Assembly: GCA_002021875.1 (NCBI GenBank) | Contig: CP018627.1 | Span: forward strand, 9,300,001 to 9,364,000 | Direction: 5' to 3' | DNA length: 64,000 nt | Origin: Streptomyces hygroscopicus | GTDB lineage: Bacteria > Actinomycetota > Actinomycetes > Streptomycetales > Streptomycetaceae | Shown: positions 29,601 to 41,100 of the stretch, piece after piece | How the letters are laid out: each line of letters begins with the position of its first letter | How positions within the stretch are numbered: position 1 is the stretch's first letter | The notes under the pieces: generated by a model | Told to the model about the DNA's origin: nothing | Seen by the model: only the letters and a program-made list of their open reading frames with translations | Databases searched by the model: none | Translations under genes and position numbers: made by a program

Positions 29601-31539
29601 GCTCGCCGTCCTGCCGCCGGGATGCCCGGCCGAAACCGTGACCGGCTCCCGGGCGGCCGAGCTCATCGCGGAGCTCGGTGCCCAGGGACTCGACGTGGTG
29701 CCCTTCGAGACCGTTCCCTCCGCCTTCACCCGCACCGGACTCACCGCGCGCCTGAGCGACATCCGGGCCGAGTACGAGCCCGCAGGAGTTCTCTCCCTGC
29801 TCGCCCTCGACGGCGTGCAGGACGCCATCGACACCGTCGCCAGGACCCTCGCGCTGGTTCAGGCGCTGGGGGACGCGGGCTTGAACGGGCCGCTGTGGTG
29901 CCTGACCCGGGGCGCGGTGAACACCGGCATTCAGGACACTGCCGGCGAGCCCGGCGACGCCGCGATCTGGGGTCTGGGCCGCGCCGTGGCTCTCGAGCAC
30001 CCCGACCGGTGGGGCGGCCTGATCGACCTGCCGGCGACCGCCGACGCCCGCACCGCGCAGTACCTCGTGGGCGCGCTGAACGGCACTGCGGGCGACGACC
30101 AGCTCGCCGTACGCCGCCCCGGCCTCTACAGCCGGCGGCTCGTACGCAAGCCCGCATCTCAGACCCCCGCCGACGGCGGCTGGCGGCCCCACGGCACAGT
30201 CCTCGTGACCGGCGGCGCCGAGGCCCTCGGCACCCATGCCTCGCTCTGGCTCGCCCGGTCCGGCGCGCGCCGTCTCATCGTCACAACCACGGCTCAGGTC
30301 CCCGCCGACGCCGTCACCGAGTTGCGGGGCAAGCTCGCGGCCACCGGGGTGGAGACGACAGTCGTCTCATGTGCCGACGCCGACCGTGAGACGCTCGCCC
30401 GGCTCATCGCCGAGACCCCGCGGGAACAGCCGCTGACCGCCGTCGTGCACGCCGCCGACGCTCCCTGGACCAGTGCCGTCGCCGACACCGGCCACGCCGA
30501 CCTCACCGAGGTCTTCGCGGGCAAGGTCGACACCGCTGTATGGCTCGACGAACTGTTCACCGGCGCCAACGCCGCCCCGCTCGACGCCTTCGTGGTCTTC
30601 TCCTCGATCGCCGGCATCTGGGGCGGCGGTGGCCAGGGTGTCTCCGGCGCGGCCGGCGCAGTCCTGGACGCCCTTGTCGAACGGCGCCGCGGCCGAGGAC
30701 TCGCGGCCACCTCGATCGCCTGGGGAGCCCTCGACGGGATCGGCCTCGGCATGGATGAGGCGGCCGCCGCGCAGCTGCGCCGCCGCGGTGTCCTGCCGAT
30801 GGCCCATCAGGTCGCCGTGACCGCGTTCGAACAAGCCGCGGAGGCACGGGAGAAGGCCGTGACGGTTGTCGACATGGATTGGGAAGCGTTCATCCCGGCG
30901 TTCACCTCCGCACGGGTCAGCCCGCTCTTCGCCGACTTGCCCGAAGCCGCGGCCGCACTGCGCTCCTCCCAACCCGATGCCGAGAACAGCGACATCACCT
31001 CATCCCTGGTCGACTCTCTGCGGGACGTCCCCCAGGCCGAACAGAACCGTCTCCTGCTCCGGCTGGTCTGTGGGCAGGCCGCGACCGTCCTCGGACACAG
31101 CAGTGGGGAGAGCATCGGTCCGCTCCAGTCCTTCCAGGAGGTCGGCTTCGACTCGCTCGGCGCCGTCAACCTCCGCAACAGCCTGCACGTCGCCACCGGT
31201 CTACGACTGCCCGCGACACTCGTCTTCGACTACCCGACCCCGGACGCCGTCGTCGGCTTCCTGCGCTCCGAGCTGCTGACGGAAACGAGCGACGACCCGG
31301 AAGGGCGGGAGGACGACCTGCGACGCGTGCTCGCACAGGTTCCGCTCTCCCGCCTTCGGGAGGCCGGCCTTCTCGACACGCTGCTCAGCCTCGGCGGCTC
31401 AGTGGACGGCTCCATCCCCGGGGCGGCGACGCCCGAGCCGGCCCCGGCGGCGCCCGCCGCTGAGGACGCCACAGCCCTGATCGACGTGATGGACGTCGCC
31501 GCCCTCGTCAAGCGAGCCCTCGGTAACGAAACCCACTGA
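14539..31539 (+). CDS. Type I PKS A: AHBA loading module plus extension modules 1-3
   Basis: This is a giant assembly-line synthase of about 5,666 residues. Order: adenylation domain, KR-like domain, ACP; module 1 KS-AT-DH(dead)-KR-ACP; module 2 KS-AT-DH(dead)-ACP; module 3 KS-AT-KR(dead)-ACP; C-terminal docking helix region. It activates AHBA, adds three units and passes the chain to PKS B. The size and content match RifA of the rifamycin system. GTG 14539 is chosen over ATG 14416 because the family alignment begins there and AAGGAG precedes it. The C-terminus ([16 protein letters not shown]) is a typical docking tail and fits the coiled-coil start of PKS B. The gap to PKS B is 48 bp, so one transcript is likely. 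Separate entries give the modules. Confidence 0.97.
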   Translation: MLPDLLTPLSVVLSQNARRFPDKIAFEDDRRAITYRELEARTRRLAGHLVGLGVRRGDRVALCLGNSVAMVESYLAVVRAGGIGVPINPQAAPAEMKYLLADSAATLALTGTANAETFLQSIPRATREVSVVVADALGPDAGHTLPPGTVAYEEIVATEPVTEAPDDLGLDEVAWMFYTSGTTGRPKGVLSTQRNCLYSVASCYIPVPGLTEHDRVLWPLPLFHSLSHIACVLSVTVSGATARIMDGSSADDILTALRENRSTLLAGVPTTYHHLVGVARRTGLSLPDLRIGLVGGAVTGPGLRRSFEAAFGVPLVDAYGSTETCGAITINPPDGHVVEGSCGLPVPGVGVRIVDPRTGQEVPAGQEGEVWVNGPNVMVGYHNNPQATAEVLQDGWFHTGDLARRDEAGYFTICGRLKDVIIRGGENIHPDEIEAALRGAEGVADAAVAGMPHDTLGEVPVAWVVPGPDGVDLTRLLDHCRTQLSPYKLPERIHEARTIPRTASGKVIRRLLTDLPARLRYATDGHYEGLMLRDWSNAAVSSDEPEELRWAVVGRSADTDGLAAALRKAGVADVRQYPDLSTSRTTPDAATDVTVLAEADADTLTPSRAGSAEKTSSRLVVLTRGATAVTDRDGTPARTEVTLWAAARAAQADGGYGAPLTIVDVEASTPESVYAGALIAAVASGLPQLAVRDGNLLRPRLVRLPVVDGPDSATPALDGPVIVTGADTKTGAALARHLVTAYGTRHLVLVQATDTVDDRGRAELPADGVEIVRVVADGSDPLELRAALTRTGPVTAVVHTADDPELARTLDDLTAADDLAAFVVVTDAAALLGAQPDSLAPTVVTAALTEAVVRDRRLRGLPGSLLALGRPEEGPGAFDALIETGTPALVALWPTTVNPGDRVQTLLDTLTGQEPRATAQADETITAALRARLADLHERDQLALLGEMIRQEIASVHTRTSTELTVAGRSFRDLGLGSLAVVELRNRLTGRTGLRLPTTVTFDHPTPEALAGHLRARVLGLYDVAREATSDKDRTGATAPAEPIAIVGMACRLPGGVASPQDLWRLVSEGRDVVSGFPEDRGWDLGSLFDADPEKTGTSYADQGGFLREAGLFDAGFFGISPREALAMDPQQRLLLETSWEALERAGIDPGTLKGHDVGVFSGLMAQGYGLSGAAPAELEGFGETGTASSVASGRVSYVFGFEGPAITVDTACSSSLVAMHLAAQALRQGECSMALAGGATVMANPSTFVEFSRQRALSSDGRCKSYADAADGTGWAEGAGVVVLERLSDARRNGHQVLAVIRGSAISQDGASNGLTAPSGLAQQRVIRKALASAGLSAADVDVVEGHGTGTVLGDPIEAQALLATYGQDREPERPLWLGSLKSNVGHTQAAAGVAGVIKMVEALRHGVMPATLHADTPSSQVDWSVGAVEVLTEARTWPETGRPRRAGVSSFGLSGTNAHLILEHSPEPASEPVVDAVDGVVPLVVSAAAAASLTGQAQRLASFVGSEGGVVLPEVAAALVSRRAVLSERAVVVAGSRDEALSGLGALARGEDVRGVVVGGGLRSGGDGKVVLVFPGQGSPWVGMGRELLDCSAVFAARVGECAVALERWVDWSLVDVLRGDCSAEFFEREDVRQPASFAVMVGLAAVWESVGVVADVVVGHSGGEVAAAYVSGALSLEDAVRVVAVRSQIISGVLSGRGGMASVGLSEEEVVARLQEWDGRVEIGAVNSPSSVVISGDAEALGQALDALAADGVSARRVAIDYASHTKHVEAIEDALAAAFADIRAQAPLIPFYSTVTGEWVREAGVLDGGYWYRNLRSQVRFGPAIADLLADGHTVFVESSAHPVLVQPINEIVDQAGTGAVVSGSLRRDEGTSRRLLTSMAELFVRGVPVDWTGVLPAGAVAARADLPTYAFDHQHYWLRPAPAVDAVALGQAAGDHPLIGAIVGRPDSGGLMTTSRWSAATHPWLGDHTVGDVVVVPSAALVELAIRLGDEVGSPVIEELTVDRPILLPLRGGGRAVQMTVGKADEQGRRPVEAYSRPDDASPDAVWTRHAHGTLMPGPVTPPASSSRWPTTSPTTDVALHEAIGDADRYGLHPALLDAAICTTLPPDMIATRWSGVTLLASGAAAVRVRAARDAAGVTRLELVDATDAPVLIADAVVAEPFSPEKADASAPGALFQVDWVELLPPPGETTEEAVTTATIADAEDLADLTAVPDLLMYEAGHSPADPREAVAAALAVLQTWLAAPALAHTRLVVMIPGAEDDLTAAAVSGLLRSAQSEHPDRIVLVDRENAEHHDSAATVKAVRLASVTGEPQIRVRDGVTLVPRLKRAPLTENPRREFTPDGTVLVTGGTGTLGSLVARHLATEHGVRHLLLTSRSGPNAEGAAALYEELTNLGTTVTIAACDTADRDAVAALLAAVPDAHPLTAVVHTAGVLDDAVVTTLTPARLDTVLRPKLDAALHLHDLTRHIDLAAFVLFSSAAGVLGNPGQGNYAAANASLDALALHRRRSGLPGISLAWGYWNAATAMTRHLGAADLHRTRSLGMAGLSTAEGMALLDMALRAGEETPAALVATRFDLPALRASTRAGTPVAPLLRGLAPVPRPAATSSHTAVTGSLRQRLDRLGARERTEALVELVRQNAAQVLGHSGADDIRVDRAFKDAGFDSLTAIELRNRLAAATTLTLPSTIVFDHPKPLLLADHLRVQLFGDDEQRHENDQHGDGTVATLSDDPIAIVAMACRFPGGVESPEDLWRLVTEDTAVIGEFPDDRGWDIDSHYDADPDRIGKTYVRHGAFLDDATGFDAAFFGISPNEALAMDPQQRLFLETSWEAFERAAIDPTGPGSKDVGVFVGVNSHDYTVRTHHAPGVEGFRLTGNSGSVISGRIAYQFGFEGPAITIDTACSSSLVALHLAARALQQGECSMALAGGVMVMGNLETFVEFSRQRGLSPDGRCKAFADAADGTGWSEGVGVLLVERLSDARRRGHQVLAVVKGTAVNQDGASNGLTAPNGLSQQRVIRKALADAGLSTSDVDAVEGHGTGTVLGDPIEAQALLATYGQNRPADRPLWLGSVKSNIGHTQAAAGVAGVIKMVMAMRDGVMPRTLHVDRPSTHVDWSTGAVQLLAEARQWPDAGHPRCAGVSSFGISGTNAHVVIQQAPAEDATSDQTHGTEPAPSHSAGLPTPVPVSARTAAALRAQAGRLARFVDARPELFLTDTAHALATTRAQLGHRAVLLATDRQQLADALRALSNGTPTAATITGRPSEGKLAFLFTGQGSQWAGMGRELAERHPVFREAFTAACDAVERHLDGHLTRPLHHVLFAESGTAEAALLDQTLYTQAGLFALETALFRLFGSWGVHPDLVAGHSVGEISAAHAAGILDLAEAGELVAARGRLMQALPEGGAMVAVQATEAEVALLLDETTGEIAIAAVNGPDAIVLSGAQDTVLDVAARLADQGRKTKRLKVSHAFHSPLMAPMLDEFRAVVARLRPRPATIPVVSTLTGTPAKDGQFATPEYWADQVRHAVRFADAVTALRDQGARTFLEIGPGSGLTSLALGALGTDHGGCFATMSEDDSEETSVLTALAELHVRDTGVDWPALLGTPATEIGTELPTYAFQHQRYWVEPEISAAGAEALGARATGHPLLSTAIEIPGDGPTCLVLTGRLDRRALGRLLDPGTGAVPAAALLDLLVHAGTLAGSGAVEQIIIDSPLTVPEHSHLQLRVRVDGPGRDGLRPVVIHSRRSGDEDSTWTRHARALLRPGLPTPSFDLRTWPAAGADALADLLDPQESGGIHGLTEQDGQLFANLSLPPELVDQAAGFTLHPALLDSVLRLLADRTGESGRDLTTCTDLAVFAEGATALRLRATPVDGGRHLVELADHTGEPVAVLGPLALGSPTSVTIAATVATPAPGETHTTKDGQLVRRIVGRPAAEKGSLAHRLAALDATEQQRALLDLVKESAAVVLGHTGAEALEENRPFKDLGFDSLSAVKLRNRLHDFTGVSLPSTVVFDHPTPSTLAGHLRIELLGEEVVPEPAEGIRPGPAVPAESDEPIAIIAMSTRLPGGVDTPEDLWRLVIDERDALSVFPHNRDWDVDALYHPDPAHPGTTYTRVGGFLHDAAQFDAKLFGISPREALAMDPQQRLLLETSWEALERAGIDPLSVRGHDIGVFTGIVHHDYVTRLRQVPEDVRGYVMTGTSPSVASGRVAYVFGFEGPAVTIDTACSSSLVAMHLAAQAIRRGECSLALAGGATVMSSPDAFVEFAGQRGLSPDGRCKAYSSTADGTGFAEGVGVIVLERLSQARRNGHRILAVVRGSAVNQDGASNGLSAPSGPSQQRVIRRALSDAGLSTKDIDIVEGHGTGTPLGDPIEVQALLATYGQDRPADSPLWLGSLKSNIGHTQAAAGISGVIKMVQALQHGVMPPTLHVAEPTPQVDWATNAIALLTQAREWPATGRPRRAAVSSFGVSGTNAHVILEQAPVEQPAAMATPTEAVGPLVVSAASKASLAGQAARLATFLETSENSAPLDAVAAGLVSQRTVLSERAVVVAGSRAEALAGLHGLARGESHPDVVAGSAVAAGRTVLVFPGQGSQWEGMGRELLDSSPVFAQRVGECAAALEQWVDWSLEDVLRGDVPAEMLDRIEVIQPALFSVMVGLAAVWASMGVVPDAVVGHSQGEIAAACVSGALSLEDAARIVVLRSQLFADELVGRGAVASVALSRQDAEELLAPYGDRLAIAGVNSPRSVTVAGAHEPLEELVAALTERGIRARIVPSTVASHSPQVDRLRDRITELLSFVRPGKGRVPLYSTVTGEVLHGPELTADYWFENCRRPVDFEPVVRKLLAGGHTVFVESSAHPVLVQPLNQIVDEEDDNVRLRTVVGSTLRRDEGGPRRLLASMAELFVRGVPVDWTNVLMAGAGHVDLPTYAFDRRHYWLQDAEKADDSGAPDNAADADFWSAVEQTDADSLAGLLAPDSAGLRDALRTVVPALADWRGRSLRRSSAERLRYAVAWRPLDREVSGVPAGRWLAVLPPGCPAETVTGSRAAELIAELGAQGLDVVPFETVPSAFTRTGLTARLSDIRAEYEPAGVLSLLALDGVQDAIDTVARTLALVQALGDAGLNGPLWCLTRGAVNTGIQDTAGEPGDAAIWGLGRAVALEHPDRWGGLIDLPATADARTAQYLVGALNGTAGDDQLAVRRPGLYSRRLVRKPASQTPADGGWRPHGTVLVTGGAEALGTHASLWLARSGARRLIVTTTAQVPADAVTELRGKLAATGVETTVVSCADADRETLARLIAETPREQPLTAVVHAADAPWTSAVADTGHADLTEVFAGKVDTAVWLDELFTGANAAPLDAFVVFSSIAGIWGGGGQGVSGAAGAVLDALVERRRGRGLAATSIAWGALDGIGLGMDEAAAAQLRRRGVLPMAHQVAVTAFEQAAEAREKAVTVVDMDWEAFIPAFTSARVSPLFADLPEAAAALRSSQPDAENSDITSSLVDSLRDVPQAEQNRLLLRLVCGQAATVLGHSSGESIGPLQSFQEVGFDSLGAVNLRNSLHVATGLRLPATLVFDYPTPDAVVGFLRSELLTETSDDPEGREDDLRRVLAQVPLSRLREAGLLDTLLSLGGSVDGSIPGAATPEPAPAAPAAEDATALIDVMDVAALVKRALGNETH
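18523..18773 (+). repeat. KS repeat, module 1 copy (251 bp, identical to 45643-45893)
   Basis: Line-by-line comparison shows complete identity with the module 6 KS at a constant offset of 27,120 bp. It covers the KS segment from RKALASAGL through the EGHGTGT region to the conserved KSNVGHT and beyond. Both edges end in ordinary silent differences, as expected for gene conversion. Confidence 0.9.
19177..19817 (+). repeat. AT repeat, module 1 copy
   Basis: Bases 19177-19739 match module 4 at 33214-33776 with one difference in 563 bp (G at 19584, T at 33621). Bases 19264-19817 match module 5 at 39846-40399 across 554 bp with no difference seen. The block includes the GHSGG nucleophile. It is strikingly rich in G and T on the coding strand, with many TTG, GTG and TTT codons unlike the flanking GC-ending codons. 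Confidence 0.92.
22730..26620 (+). other. PKS A module 2: KS-AT-(DH)-ACP, no ketoreductase
   Basis: The KS Cys is at 23248-23250. The AT Ser is at 24637-24639 (GHSVG) and HAFH is at 24937-24948, a clear malonyl-CoA pair. The DH-like segment (about 25450-26230) has lost the catalytic His motif altogether. The ACP follows directly (Ser 26488-26490, GFDSLSAV) with no KR sequence between. Predicted outcome: an acetate unit with an unreduced beta-ketone. Confidence 0.88.
26680..31539 (+). other. PKS A module 3: KS-AT-(KR)-ACP and C-terminal docking region
   Basis: The KS Cys is at 27199-27201. The AT Ser is at 28546-28548 (GHSQG) with VASH at 28849-28860, not the usual YASH. No DH is present. The KR (about 30180-30760) has TGGAEALG in place of GGTGxLG, and the catalytic stretch reads [14 protein letters not shown], so the Tyr and the following Asn are both lost. 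It is almost certainly dead and leaves a ketone. The ACP Ser is at 31153-31155. The last ~70 residues are a Pro/Ala linker and docking helix. Confidence 0.87.
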
Positions 31540-31587
31540 TCACCTGACTTTCCGACACCACGGCGACAAAGATGGAGGCGTACCGAG

Positions 31588-34500
31588 ATGACGGCGCCGG
31601 ACGAAGAGATCGTCACCGCACTGCGTGCCTCGCTCAAGGAGAACATGCGGCTCCAACAGGAGAACCAGCGTCTCTCCGAGTCCTCGGTCGAGCCCGTCGC
31701 GATCGTGTCGATGGCTTGTCGGTACGCGGGCGGCATACGCAATCCCGAGGACCTCTGGCGGGTGGTGACCGACGGCACCGACGTCTACACCTCCTTCCCC
31801 GAGAACCGCGGCTGGGACCTGGAGGGCATCTACCACCCCGACCCGGACAACCCCGGCACGACGTACGTCCGCGAGGGTGCGTTCCTGCACGACGCCAACT
31901 TGTTCGACGCCGCGTTGTTCGGGATCTCGCCGCTTGAGGCGCTCGCGATGGAACCTCAACAGCGGCAGCTCCTCGAGATCTGCTGGGAGGCCCTCGAACG
32001 AGCCGGCATCGACCCGCACTCCGTACGCGGCGCCGACATCGGCGTATACGCCGGCCTGGTCCACCAGGACTACGCGCCCGACCTCAGCGGCCTCGAAGGC
32101 TACCTCAGCCTGGAGCGTGCTCTGGGCAGCGCGGGCGGCATCGCCTCGGGACGGGTCGCCTACGCACTCGGCCTCGAAGGCCCCGCCGTCACCGTCGACA
32201 CCATGTGCTCCTCCACCCTGGTCGCCGTGCACGTAGCCACACAGGCGCTTCGGCGCGGTGAGTGCGCCATGGCCCTGGCCGGCGGCGCGACCGTCATGTC
32301 GACCCCCGGAGGGTTCATCGGCTTTGCCCGGCAGCGCGCCCTCGCCTTCGACGGCCGCTGCAAGTCGTACGGGGCCGCCGCGGACGGCTCCAGCTGGGCC
32401 GAAGGCGCCGGTGTCGTCCTCCTCGAGCGGCTGTCGGACGCGCGCCGCAACGGACACCGGGTCCTCGCGGTGATCCGCGGCTCCGCCCTCAACCAGGACG
32501 GCGCCTCCAACGGTCTGACGGCGCCCAATGGCCCGGCGCAGCGGCGCGTCATCCGCAAGGCGCTGGAGAACGCCGGCCTCACCACAGCCGACGTCGACAT
32601 GGTCGAGGGCCACGGCACCGGCACCGTTCTCGGCGACCCGATCGAGGCCCAGGCCCTGATCGCCACGTACGGCCAGGACCGGCCCGAGGGCCGGCCACTA
32701 TGGCTCGGCTCGGTCAAGTCGGTGATCGGACACACCCAGAGCGGCTCCGGCGTGGCCGGACTGATCAACGCGGTGCAGGCGCTCAGGCACGGCGTCATGC
32801 CCGCCACCCGGCACGTCGACGCCCCCAACCCGCAGGTGAACTGGACGGCGGGCTCGGTGGAGCTGCTGACCGAGGCCCGCGCGTGGCCGGAGCTGGGCCG
32901 GCCACGCCGGGCCGGTGTGTCCTCGTTCGGCGCCAGCGGTACGAACGCCCACATGATCCTGGAACAGGCGCCGGAAGAACCCGCAGCGGAGTCCCCCTCC
33001 GGCCCAGCGCTCGATGGAGTGGTACCGCTGGTGCTGTCGGCGGCTGCGGCCGCCTCGCTGACCGGCCAGGCGGAGCGACTGGGGTCGTTCCTCGAGGCGT
33101 CCGGCACGGTCGCGCTCGCCGATGTGGCGGCCGCACTGGTCACCGGCCGGGCGACGCTGGCCCAGCGCGCGGTCGTCGTGACCGACTCGCCCGAGGAGGC
33201 CCTGGCAGGTCTCGGTGCGCTGGCTCGTGGTGAGGACGTTCGTGGGGTGGTTGTTGGTGGTGGGTTGAGGTCGGGTGGGGACGGCAAGGTTGTGTTGGTG
33301 TTTCCGGGTCAGGGTTCGCCGTGGGTTGGTATGGGTCGTGAGTTGTTGGATTGTTCGGCGGTGTTTGCGGCGCGGGTGGGGGAGTGTGCGGTGGCGTTGG
33401 AGCGGTGGGTGGATTGGTCGTTGGTGGATGTGTTGCGGGGGGATTGTTCGGCGGAGTTTTTTGAGCGTGAGGATGTGCGGCAGCCGGCGAGTTTTGCGGT
33501 GATGGTGGGTTTGGCCGCGGTGTGGGAGTCGGTGGGTGTGGTGGCGGATGTGGTGGTGGGTCATTCGGGTGGTGAGGTTGCTGCCGCGTATGTGTCGGGT
33601 GCGTTGTCGTTGGAGGATGCTGTTCGGGTTGTGGCGGTGCGGAGTCAGATCATTTCCGGTGTTCTTTCGGGTCGGGGTGGTATGGCGTCGGTGGGGTTGT
33701 CGGAGGAGGAGGTGGTTGCTCGTCTGCAGGAGTGGGATGGTCGGGTTGAGATCGGGGCGGTCAACAGTCCGTCCTCAGTGGCCATCACCGCTGACACCGA
33801 AGCCCTCGACGAAGCCATCGAGACTTTGGAGGACCAGGGCGTCCGCGTACGCCGCATCGCGATCGACTACGCCTCGCACTCCCGGCACGTCGGGGCTGTC
33901 CAGGAGATCCTGAACGAGGCCTTCGCCGACATCCGCAGCCAAGCTCCTACCGTGCCATTCCTCTCCACTGTCACCGGCGAGTGGATCCGCGAGGCGGGTG
34001 CCCTGGACGGCAGCTACTGGTACCGCAACCTGCGCAGCCAGGTCCGCTTCGGCCCCGCGATCGCTGACCTGCTGGCCGACGGCCACACCGTGTTCGTGGA
34101 GTCCAGCGCGCACCCCGTCCTGGTCCAGCCGATCAGCGAGATCGTGGCCAGCGCCGAGGCAGACGCCGTCGTGACCGGCTCCCTGCGCCGTCACGAGGGA
34201 GGTACGCGCCGCCTGTTCACCTCGATGGCCGACCTCTTCGTCCGAGGCATCAGCGTCGACTGGAGCGGCGTCCTCGCGGCCGGAGCCGATGCCCGCCGCG
34301 TCGACCTTCCGACGTACGCCTTCGATCACAAGAACTACTGGATGGAGCTGGCGGGTACCGCCAACGATGTCGCCTCGCTCGGCTTGTCGGGGGCTGATCA
34401 TCCGTTGCTGGGTGCGGTGGTTCCGGTGCCGGAGACGAGCGGTGTGTTGTGTACGTCGCGGTTGTCGCTTCGTACGCATCCGTGGCTTGCGGATCACGCT

Positions 34501-37500
34501 GTGGGCGGTGTCGTGCTTGTCCCTGGCACTGCTTTGGTGGAGTTGGCGGTGCGTGCGGGTGACGAGGTGGGCTGCGGCACGTTGGAGGAATTGGTCATTG
34601 AGACGCCGCTTGTCGTACCCGCGCAAGGGAGTATGCGCGTTCAGGTCGCGGTGGGCGGCCCTGAGGAGAACGGCGCGCGTTCGGTGGCCGTGTACTCGGC
34701 TCGTGATGACGACGGTGGCGGCACCGGTACGGACGTTTGGACCCGTCACGCTGCCGGCACTCTGACGGCGGCTGCTGTCCCTGCTGCTGGTTTCGATTTC
34801 ACGGTGTGGCCGCCGGTCGGCGCGGAGCGTGTGTCGTTCGATGCGGTCGGGTTCTATGAGGAGATGGCGGGCCGCGGCTACGTTTACGGTCCGGCGTTCC
34901 AGGGTTTGCGTGGGGTGTGGCGGCGGGGCGAGGAGGTGTTCGCCGAGGTCGCTCTGCCGGACGAGCAGCGTGGTGAGGCGAGCCGTTTCGGGTTGCACCC
35001 GGCGTTGCTCGACGCTGCCCTGCAGAGCGGGCTCGTCCGGCCGGCCGATGCCGGGGCGGGTATGCGTGTGCCGTTCGCTTGGAACGGGCTGCGCCTGCAT
35101 GCTGCGGGTGCCTCGGAGTTGCGGGTGCGGACGGTGCCGTCCGGGCCGGACGCGGTGTCGTTGCAGGCGGCTGATGGGGCCGGTGGTCCGGTGCTGAGCC
35201 TGGAGTCGCTGGTTGCCCGGGCGGTGGACGTGGAGCAGTTGGATCGGGTGGCGACTGATGACGGTCGCGACGCGCTGTTCGAGGTGGACTGGAGCGAACT
35301 GCCCGCGCCTGCTTCGAGCGTGGAGTCTCTGCCGTCGTGGGCGCTGGTGGCTTCGGCCGAGGACGTGACGGATCTGGCAGATGCCGCGGTGGTTCCTGCG
35401 GTAGCGGTTCTTCAGGCTGTTGGCGGTGACGGCGAACACGACGCGCTCGCCCTGACCGTCAGGGTGCTCGAGGTCGTCCAGGCGTGGTTCGCTGCTGCGG
35501 ATCTGGCGGAATCCCGGCTGGTGGTGGTCACACGGGGCGCGGTTCCGGTTGGTGGTGAGGGAGATGTCGCCGATCCTGCTGGTGCTGCGGTGTGGGGTCT
35601 GGTTCGGGCGGCTCAGGCCGAGAACCCGGACCGAATCGTCCTGCTCGATCTCGCTGCCGACGTCGATATGGGATCGGTTCTGCCTGCCGTATTGGCCGCC
35701 GATGAGCCGCAGGTCGCGGTCCGAGGCACCACGCTGTCCGTGCCGCGGCTCGTTCCTGCCGGTAAGCGGGCCTTGCAGCTCCCCGAAGCGGGCGAGTGGC
35801 GGTTGGGGGTGGGTACTACCAGTGTTGGCACGCTCGACAGCCTTTCCCTGCTGCCGGAGCCCCGTGTTACGACGCCGCTGGCCGCAGGCCAGGTCCGCGT
35901 CGGCCTGCGGGCGTTGGGCCTCAACTTCCGGGACGTCCTTATCGCGTTGGGGATGTATCCGGGCGCGGCCGAGCTGGGTGGTGAGGGCGCCGGTGTCGTC
36001 CTGGAGGTCGGCGAGGGCGTTACGGGTCTGGCCGTCGGCGACCGGGTGATGGGTTTGACAGGCATCGGATATGGATCGATGACCGTCACCGATCATCGGT
36101 GTCTGGTCCGGATACCGCAGGGGTGGTCGTTCCAGCAGGCGGCCACGGTCCCCGTAGTGTTCCTCACGGCCTATTACGGTTTGCGTGATCTGGCGGGTCT
36201 GCGGGCCGGTGAGTCGGTGCTCGTCCACGCTGCTGCCGGTGGTGTGGGTATGGCCGCGACGCAGCTCGCCCGGCATCTGGGTGCCCGGGTGTTCGGCACG
36301 GCAAGCCCCGGCAAATGGGGAGTACTGCGGGAACTGGGATTCGACGACGCCGGCATCGCCTCGTCACGGACGGCGGAGTTCGAGGAGCATTTCCTGACGG
36401 GGACCTCGGGTGCCGGAATGGATGTGGTCCTGGACTGTCTGGCCGGAGAGCTGGTGGATGCCTCGCTGCGGTTGTTGCCGCGCGGTGGCAGGTTCATCGA
36501 GATGGGCAAAACTGATATCCGGGATGCGGGCGTTGTCGCCGGAGAACATCCGGGGGTGGCTTACCAGGCGTTCGACGTTTTCGACGCCGGCCTCGACCGT
36601 ATCCAGCAGATGCTCGTCGAATTGGCGAGACTGTTCGAAACCGGAGACCTCACCCCACTGCCGTTCGCCGCATGGGACGTGCGTCGCGCCCCGGACGCAT
36701 TCCGTCACATGAGCCAGGCCCGGCATACCGGCAAAATGGTATTGAGCGTTCCGAAGCCCCTCGACCTCGAGGGCACGGTTGTGCTGACCGGCGGCACCGG
36801 CTCCCTGGGCGCTGTGGTGGCCCGGCACCTGGTCGGTGAACACGGCGTGCGTCATCTCGTCCTCGCGAGCCGGCGTGGACCGAACGCCGAAGGAGCACGA
36901 GAGCTGGTTGCCGAACTCGGTGAGGCCGGCGCGACGGTGACGGCGGTGGCGTGCGATGTCACCAACCGAGACGCACTCGCCGAACTGCTCGCGGCCCTAC
37001 CAGCCGAACACCCACTGACCGGCGTCGTCCATACCGCAGGCGTGCTGGACGACGGCGTGATCGCAACGCTGACACCGGAACGCGTCGCAGCCGTCTTCGC
37101 TCCCAAAGTCACCGCCGTGAGTCATCTCGACGAGTTGACACGGGAGATGGACCTGTCGATGTTCGCGGTGTTCTCATCCGCGGCGGGTGTGTTCGGCTCG
37201 GCGGGACAAGGCAACTACGGCGCCGCCAACGCGTTCCTCGACGGTTGGATGGCCAAACGCCGCGCCGACGGACTGCCCGGTATCGCGATGGCCTGGGGCC
37301 TGTGGAAACAAAACACGGGCATGACCGCGAACCTCAGCCAAGCCGACCAGGCACGCATGAGCCGCGGCGGCCTCCTGCCTATCGGCGTGGCTGAGGGCAT
37401 GCGACTGTTCGACACAGCCCTACGAATGCCAACCGCACTCGCAGTGCCGATCAAGCTGGACCTCCGAGGGCTGCGCGCCGACGCGACAGCCGGCGGGAGC

Positions 37501-38085
37501 GTCCTGGCCCTGCTGCGTGCTCTGGTACAAACCGGGCGGCGGCAGGCACAAGCCGGGGAGAACGGCAGCGGACTTACCGCGAGGTTGGTCAGTCTCACAC
37601 CACAGGAGCAAGAGAAGCTGCTGCTCGACCTGGTCCTGACCCAGGTAGCCACCGTTCTCGGCTATACCGAGATAACCAATGTCGAAGCCCACAAAGCATT
37701 CGTGGACGCTGGCTTCGACTCCCTCACCTCGGTCGAACTGCGCAACCGCCTGCGCGAAGCCACCGGCCTCAAACTCGCCGCGACAGTCGTCTTCGACTAC
37801 CCCACCCCACTCGCCCTCGCCCGCCACCTGCACGACGGCCTCAAGCCCGCACAGTCCCCCGCCGGAACGCATCCGCTGTTGGCCGAACTGAGCAAGCTGG
37901 AAGCCAGGCTGGTCGAGACACCTGTCGACGACTCGATCCGCGCCCAGGTGGCTACCCGGCTCCAGGTCCTCCTGACCACCTGGTCGACGGCGAACGGAAC
38001 CCCGCCGGGCGACGAGGCGCTCGACTTCGACGCCGCCTCCGACGACGACCTCTTCGACCTCATTGACACGACGTTCAGCAACTAG
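31588..38085 (+). CDS. Type I PKS B: extension module 4 (KS-AT-DH-ER-KR-ACP)
   Basis: This is a single-module synthase of 2,165 residues with a full reductive loop. The N-terminal docking helix ([24 protein letters not shown]) matches the tail of PKS A. The KS (Cys 32206-32208) is unusual: DTMCSSTL instead of DTACSSSL and [12 protein letters not shown] instead of [12 protein letters not shown]. The AT has GHSGG and YASH. The DH has [17 protein letters not shown] and DAALQ, all intact. The ER has [11 protein letters not shown]. The KR has GGTGSLG, LDD and GQGNYGAAN. The ACP Ser is at 37720-37722. Predicted outcome: a saturated unit. The C-terminal acidic tail (DDDLFDLID) is a docking region for PKS C. 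Start ATG 31588 follows GGAGG at 31574-31578. Confidence 0.96.
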   Translation: MTAPDEEIVTALRASLKENMRLQQENQRLSESSVEPVAIVSMACRYAGGIRNPEDLWRVVTDGTDVYTSFPENRGWDLEGIYHPDPDNPGTTYVREGAFLHDANLFDAALFGISPLEALAMEPQQRQLLEICWEALERAGIDPHSVRGADIGVYAGLVHQDYAPDLSGLEGYLSLERALGSAGGIASGRVAYALGLEGPAVTVDTMCSSTLVAVHVATQALRRGECAMALAGGATVMSTPGGFIGFARQRALAFDGRCKSYGAAADGSSWAEGAGVVLLERLSDARRNGHRVLAVIRGSALNQDGASNGLTAPNGPAQRRVIRKALENAGLTTADVDMVEGHGTGTVLGDPIEAQALIATYGQDRPEGRPLWLGSVKSVIGHTQSGSGVAGLINAVQALRHGVMPATRHVDAPNPQVNWTAGSVELLTEARAWPELGRPRRAGVSSFGASGTNAHMILEQAPEEPAAESPSGPALDGVVPLVLSAAAAASLTGQAERLGSFLEASGTVALADVAAALVTGRATLAQRAVVVTDSPEEALAGLGALARGEDVRGVVVGGGLRSGGDGKVVLVFPGQGSPWVGMGRELLDCSAVFAARVGECAVALERWVDWSLVDVLRGDCSAEFFEREDVRQPASFAVMVGLAAVWESVGVVADVVVGHSGGEVAAAYVSGALSLEDAVRVVAVRSQIISGVLSGRGGMASVGLSEEEVVARLQEWDGRVEIGAVNSPSSVAITADTEALDEAIETLEDQGVRVRRIAIDYASHSRHVGAVQEILNEAFADIRSQAPTVPFLSTVTGEWIREAGALDGSYWYRNLRSQVRFGPAIADLLADGHTVFVESSAHPVLVQPISEIVASAEADAVVTGSLRRHEGGTRRLFTSMADLFVRGISVDWSGVLAAGADARRVDLPTYAFDHKNYWMELAGTANDVASLGLSGADHPLLGAVVPVPETSGVLCTSRLSLRTHPWLADHAVGGVVLVPGTALVELAVRAGDEVGCGTLEELVIETPLVVPAQGSMRVQVAVGGPEENGARSVAVYSARDDDGGGTGTDVWTRHAAGTLTAAAVPAAGFDFTVWPPVGAERVSFDAVGFYEEMAGRGYVYGPAFQGLRGVWRRGEEVFAEVALPDEQRGEASRFGLHPALLDAALQSGLVRPADAGAGMRVPFAWNGLRLHAAGASELRVRTVPSGPDAVSLQAADGAGGPVLSLESLVARAVDVEQLDRVATDDGRDALFEVDWSELPAPASSVESLPSWALVASAEDVTDLADAAVVPAVAVLQAVGGDGEHDALALTVRVLEVVQAWFAAADLAESRLVVVTRGAVPVGGEGDVADPAGAAVWGLVRAAQAENPDRIVLLDLAADVDMGSVLPAVLAADEPQVAVRGTTLSVPRLVPAGKRALQLPEAGEWRLGVGTTSVGTLDSLSLLPEPRVTTPLAAGQVRVGLRALGLNFRDVLIALGMYPGAAELGGEGAGVVLEVGEGVTGLAVGDRVMGLTGIGYGSMTVTDHRCLVRIPQGWSFQQAATVPVVFLTAYYGLRDLAGLRAGESVLVHAAAGGVGMAATQLARHLGARVFGTASPGKWGVLRELGFDDAGIASSRTAEFEEHFLTGTSGAGMDVVLDCLAGELVDASLRLLPRGGRFIEMGKTDIRDAGVVAGEHPGVAYQAFDVFDAGLDRIQQMLVELARLFETGDLTPLPFAAWDVRRAPDAFRHMSQARHTGKMVLSVPKPLDLEGTVVLTGGTGSLGAVVARHLVGEHGVRHLVLASRRGPNAEGARELVAELGEAGATVTAVACDVTNRDALAELLAALPAEHPLTGVVHTAGVLDDGVIATLTPERVAAVFAPKVTAVSHLDELTREMDLSMFAVFSSAAGVFGSAGQGNYGAANAFLDGWMAKRRADGLPGIAMAWGLWKQNTGMTANLSQADQARMSRGGLLPIGVAEGMRLFDTALRMPTALAVPIKLDLRGLRADATAGGSVLALLRALVQTGRRQAQAGENGSGLTARLVSLTPQEQEKLLLDLVLTQVATVLGYTEITNVEAHKAFVDAGFDSLTSVELRNRLREATGLKLAATVVFDYPTPLALARHLHDGLKPAQSPAGTHPLLAELSKLEARLVETPVDDSIRAQVATRLQVLLTTWSTANGTPPGDEALDFDAASDDDLFDLIDTTFSN
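33214..33776 (+). repeat. AT repeat, module 4 copy
   Basis: This is the module 4 copy of the 563-bp AT block. On both sides the sequence changes abruptly to C-rich codon use (before 33214 and after 33776), which marks the conversion edges. Confidence 0.92.
34381..37840 (+). repeat. DH-ER-KR-ACP duplication, module 4 copy (pairs with about 40921-44388)
   Basis: The DH, ER, KR and ACP of module 4 are very similar at DNA and protein level to those of module 5, with long stretches that differ only at scattered bases, for example around the ER near 36121 and 42671. Edges are approximate. Confidence 0.8.
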
Positions 38086-38144
38086 CCCGCGGCAGGCAAC
38101 GCTGCCACACCCCGATACCACTGCCTTCCAGGAGCTGAACTTTG

Positions 38145-41100
38145 ATGGCGGATGAAGACAAGCTTCGCGACTATCTCAAGCGCGTTCTCGGCGAAGCGCA
38201 ACGCTCCCGGCAGCGTGTGCTGGAGCTCGAGGCCGAGAAGTCGCAGCCGGTAGCGATTGTGGGTATGGCGTGCCGTCTTCCGGGTGGTGTGGCGAGCCCT
38301 CAGGACCTGTGGCGGTTGGTTAGTGAGGGTCGGGAGGGTGTGTCGGGTTTTCCTGAGGATCGTGGCTGGGATGTGGAGGGGTTGTTCGACGCTGATCCGG
38401 GTAGGGCGGGTAAGTCGTACACCGACCGGGGTGGGTTTTTGCCTGGGGCGGGCCTGTTCGATGCGGGCTTTTTTGGGATTTCGCCGCGTGAGGCGTTGGC
38501 GATGGATCCGCAGCAGCGGTTGTTGCTGGAGGTCTCGTGGGAGGCGTTGGAGCGGGCCGGGATCGACCCAGGTGCGTTGAAAGGATCGGATGTCGGTGTC
38601 TTCTCCGGTGTGATCACCCAGGGGTACGGGATGCGGGGAGAGACCCCGCCGGAACTGGGCGGCTACCTCGCGACAGGGGTCGTGTCGAGTGTGGCATCCG
38701 GGCGTGTGTCGTATGTCTTCGGTTTCGAAGGCCCCGCGATCACGGTCGACACGGCCTGCTCGTCCTCCCTCGTAGCAATGCACTTGGCGGCCCAGGCGCT
38801 ACGTCAGGGTGAGTGCTCGATGGCGTTGGCGGGTGGCGCGACAGTGATGGCGAACCCCGCCACATTCGTCGAGTTCTCCCGCCAACGCGTGATGTCTTCG
38901 GACGGCCGATGCAAGGCCTACTCCGCGACCGCGGACGGCACCGGCTGGGCCGAGGGCGCTGGTGTCGTGGTCCTGGAACTGTTGTCAGAGGCCCGGCGTA
39001 ACGGGCATCAGGTGCTTGCGGTCATCCGGAGTTCTGCGGTCAATCAGGATGGTGCGTCGAATGGTTTGACGGCGCCGAATGGGCCGTCGCAGCAGCGGGT
39101 GATTCGTAAGGCGCTTGCCAGTGCGGGTTTGTCGGCGGCTGATGTGGATGTGGTGGAGGGGCATGGCACGGGCACAGTGCTCGGTGATCCCATCGAAGCG
39201 CAGGCGCTGCTGGCCACTTACGGCCAGAACCGTCACCCGGAGCGCCCATTGTGGCTGGGCTCGCTGAAGTCGAACCTCGGGCATACCCAAGCCGCCGCCG
39301 GTGTGGCTAGTGTGATCAAGACGGTGGAGGCGCTGCGGCACGGCGTGATGCCGGCCACGTTGCACGCCGATACCCCGTCGTCACAGGTGGACTGGTCGGC
39401 GGGTGCGGTGGAGCTGCTGACCGAGGCTCGCGACTGGCCCGATACCGGCCGACCTCGCCGTGCTGCGGTGTCCTCCTTCAGCATGAGTGGGACCAACGCG
39501 CACCTGATCCTGGAGCATTCCCCCGAGCCGCAGGCGGAGTCTGTGTCTGAGCCGGTGTCGGATGTGGTGCCGCTGGTGGTGTCGGCGAGGAGTGCTCGTT
39601 CGCTGGTGGGCCAGGCGCAGCGACTCGCGTCCTTCGTCGGTTCCCAATCGGATGTGGTGCTGCCGGAGGTCGCGGCGGCGTTGGTGTCCCGGCGTGCGGT
39701 GTTGTCCGAGCGTGCGGTGGTGGTGGCGGGTTCGCGTGATGAGGCGTTGTCGGGGCTGGGCGCATTGGCGCGGGATGAGTCGCATCCCGGTGTTGTGACC
39801 GGCGGGTCGTTGGGTGCCGCTGTCTCGGGACGGAAGGTTCTGGTCTTTCCGGGTCAGGGTTCGCCGTGGGTTGGTATGGGTCGTGAGTTGTTGGATTGTT
39901 CGGCGGTGTTTGCGGCGCGGGTGGGGGAGTGTGCGGTGGCGTTGGAGCGGTGGGTGGATTGGTCGTTGGTGGATGTGTTGCGGGGGGATTGTTCGGCGGA
40001 GTTTTTTGAGCGTGAGGATGTGCGGCAGCCGGCGAGTTTTGCGGTGATGGTGGGTTTGGCCGCGGTGTGGGAGTCGGTGGGTGTGGTGGCGGATGTGGTG
40101 GTGGGTCATTCGGGTGGTGAGGTTGCTGCCGCGTATGTGTCGGGTGCGTTGTCGTTGGAGGATGCGGTTCGGGTTGTGGCGGTGCGGAGTCAGATCATTT
40201 CCGGTGTTCTTTCGGGTCGGGGTGGTATGGCGTCGGTGGGGTTGTCGGAGGAGGAGGTGGTTGCTCGTCTGCAGGAGTGGGATGGTCGGGTTGAGATCGG
40301 GGCGGTCAACAGTCCGTCCTCGGTGGTGATTTCTGGTGACGCCGAAGCCCTTGGTCAAGCCCTCGACGCCCTTGCGGCGGACGGCGTCAGCGCGCGCCGC
40401 ATCGAAGTCGACTTCGCCTCCCACTCCCGGCAAGTCGAAGCGGCCGAGGAGATTCTGCGTGAAGCGTTCGCCGACATCCGTGCCCAGGCGCCGCTGATTC
40501 CCTTCTACTCGACCGTGACCGGTGAGTGGGTGCGGGAGGCGGGTGTCCTGGACGGCGGTTACTGGTATCGGAACCTGCGCAGTCAGGTCCGCTTCGGCCC
40601 CGCGATCGCTGACCTGCTGGCCGACGGCCACACCGTCTTCGTGGAATCGAGTGCCCATCCAGCACTCGTCTGGCTCATCAACGAGATCGCCGACGAGGCG
40701 AACACCGAGGTCCTGGTGAGCGGTTCGCTGCGCTATGAGGACGGCGGTCTGCGCCGCCTGTTCACCTCGATGGCCGACCTCTTCGTCCGAGGCATCAGCG
40801 TCGACTGGAGCGGCATCCTCGCGCCCAAAACCGACGCCAGCCGCGTCGACCTTCCGACGTACGCCTTCGAACACGAGCACTACTGGCTGCCGACCATGTC
40901 TACGACCGACGCGGCGTCGCTCGGACTGTCCGGGGCCGATCATCCACTACTGGGTGCGGTGGTGGCGGTGCCCGAGACCGATGGCGTGTTGGGTACCTCG
41001 TGGCTGTCGCTTCGTACGCATCCGTGGCTAGCGGACCATGCCGTGGGCGACGTCGTTCTCGTCCCCGGCACTGGTCTGGCGGAGTTGGTAGTGCGGGCGG

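Noticed and set aside
39381..40943. His/Arg/Thr-rich antisense frames over the AT blocks of modules 1, 4 and 5
   Set aside because: They look striking and recur, but they are the complement of the repeated G+T-rich AT block, not a gene family.
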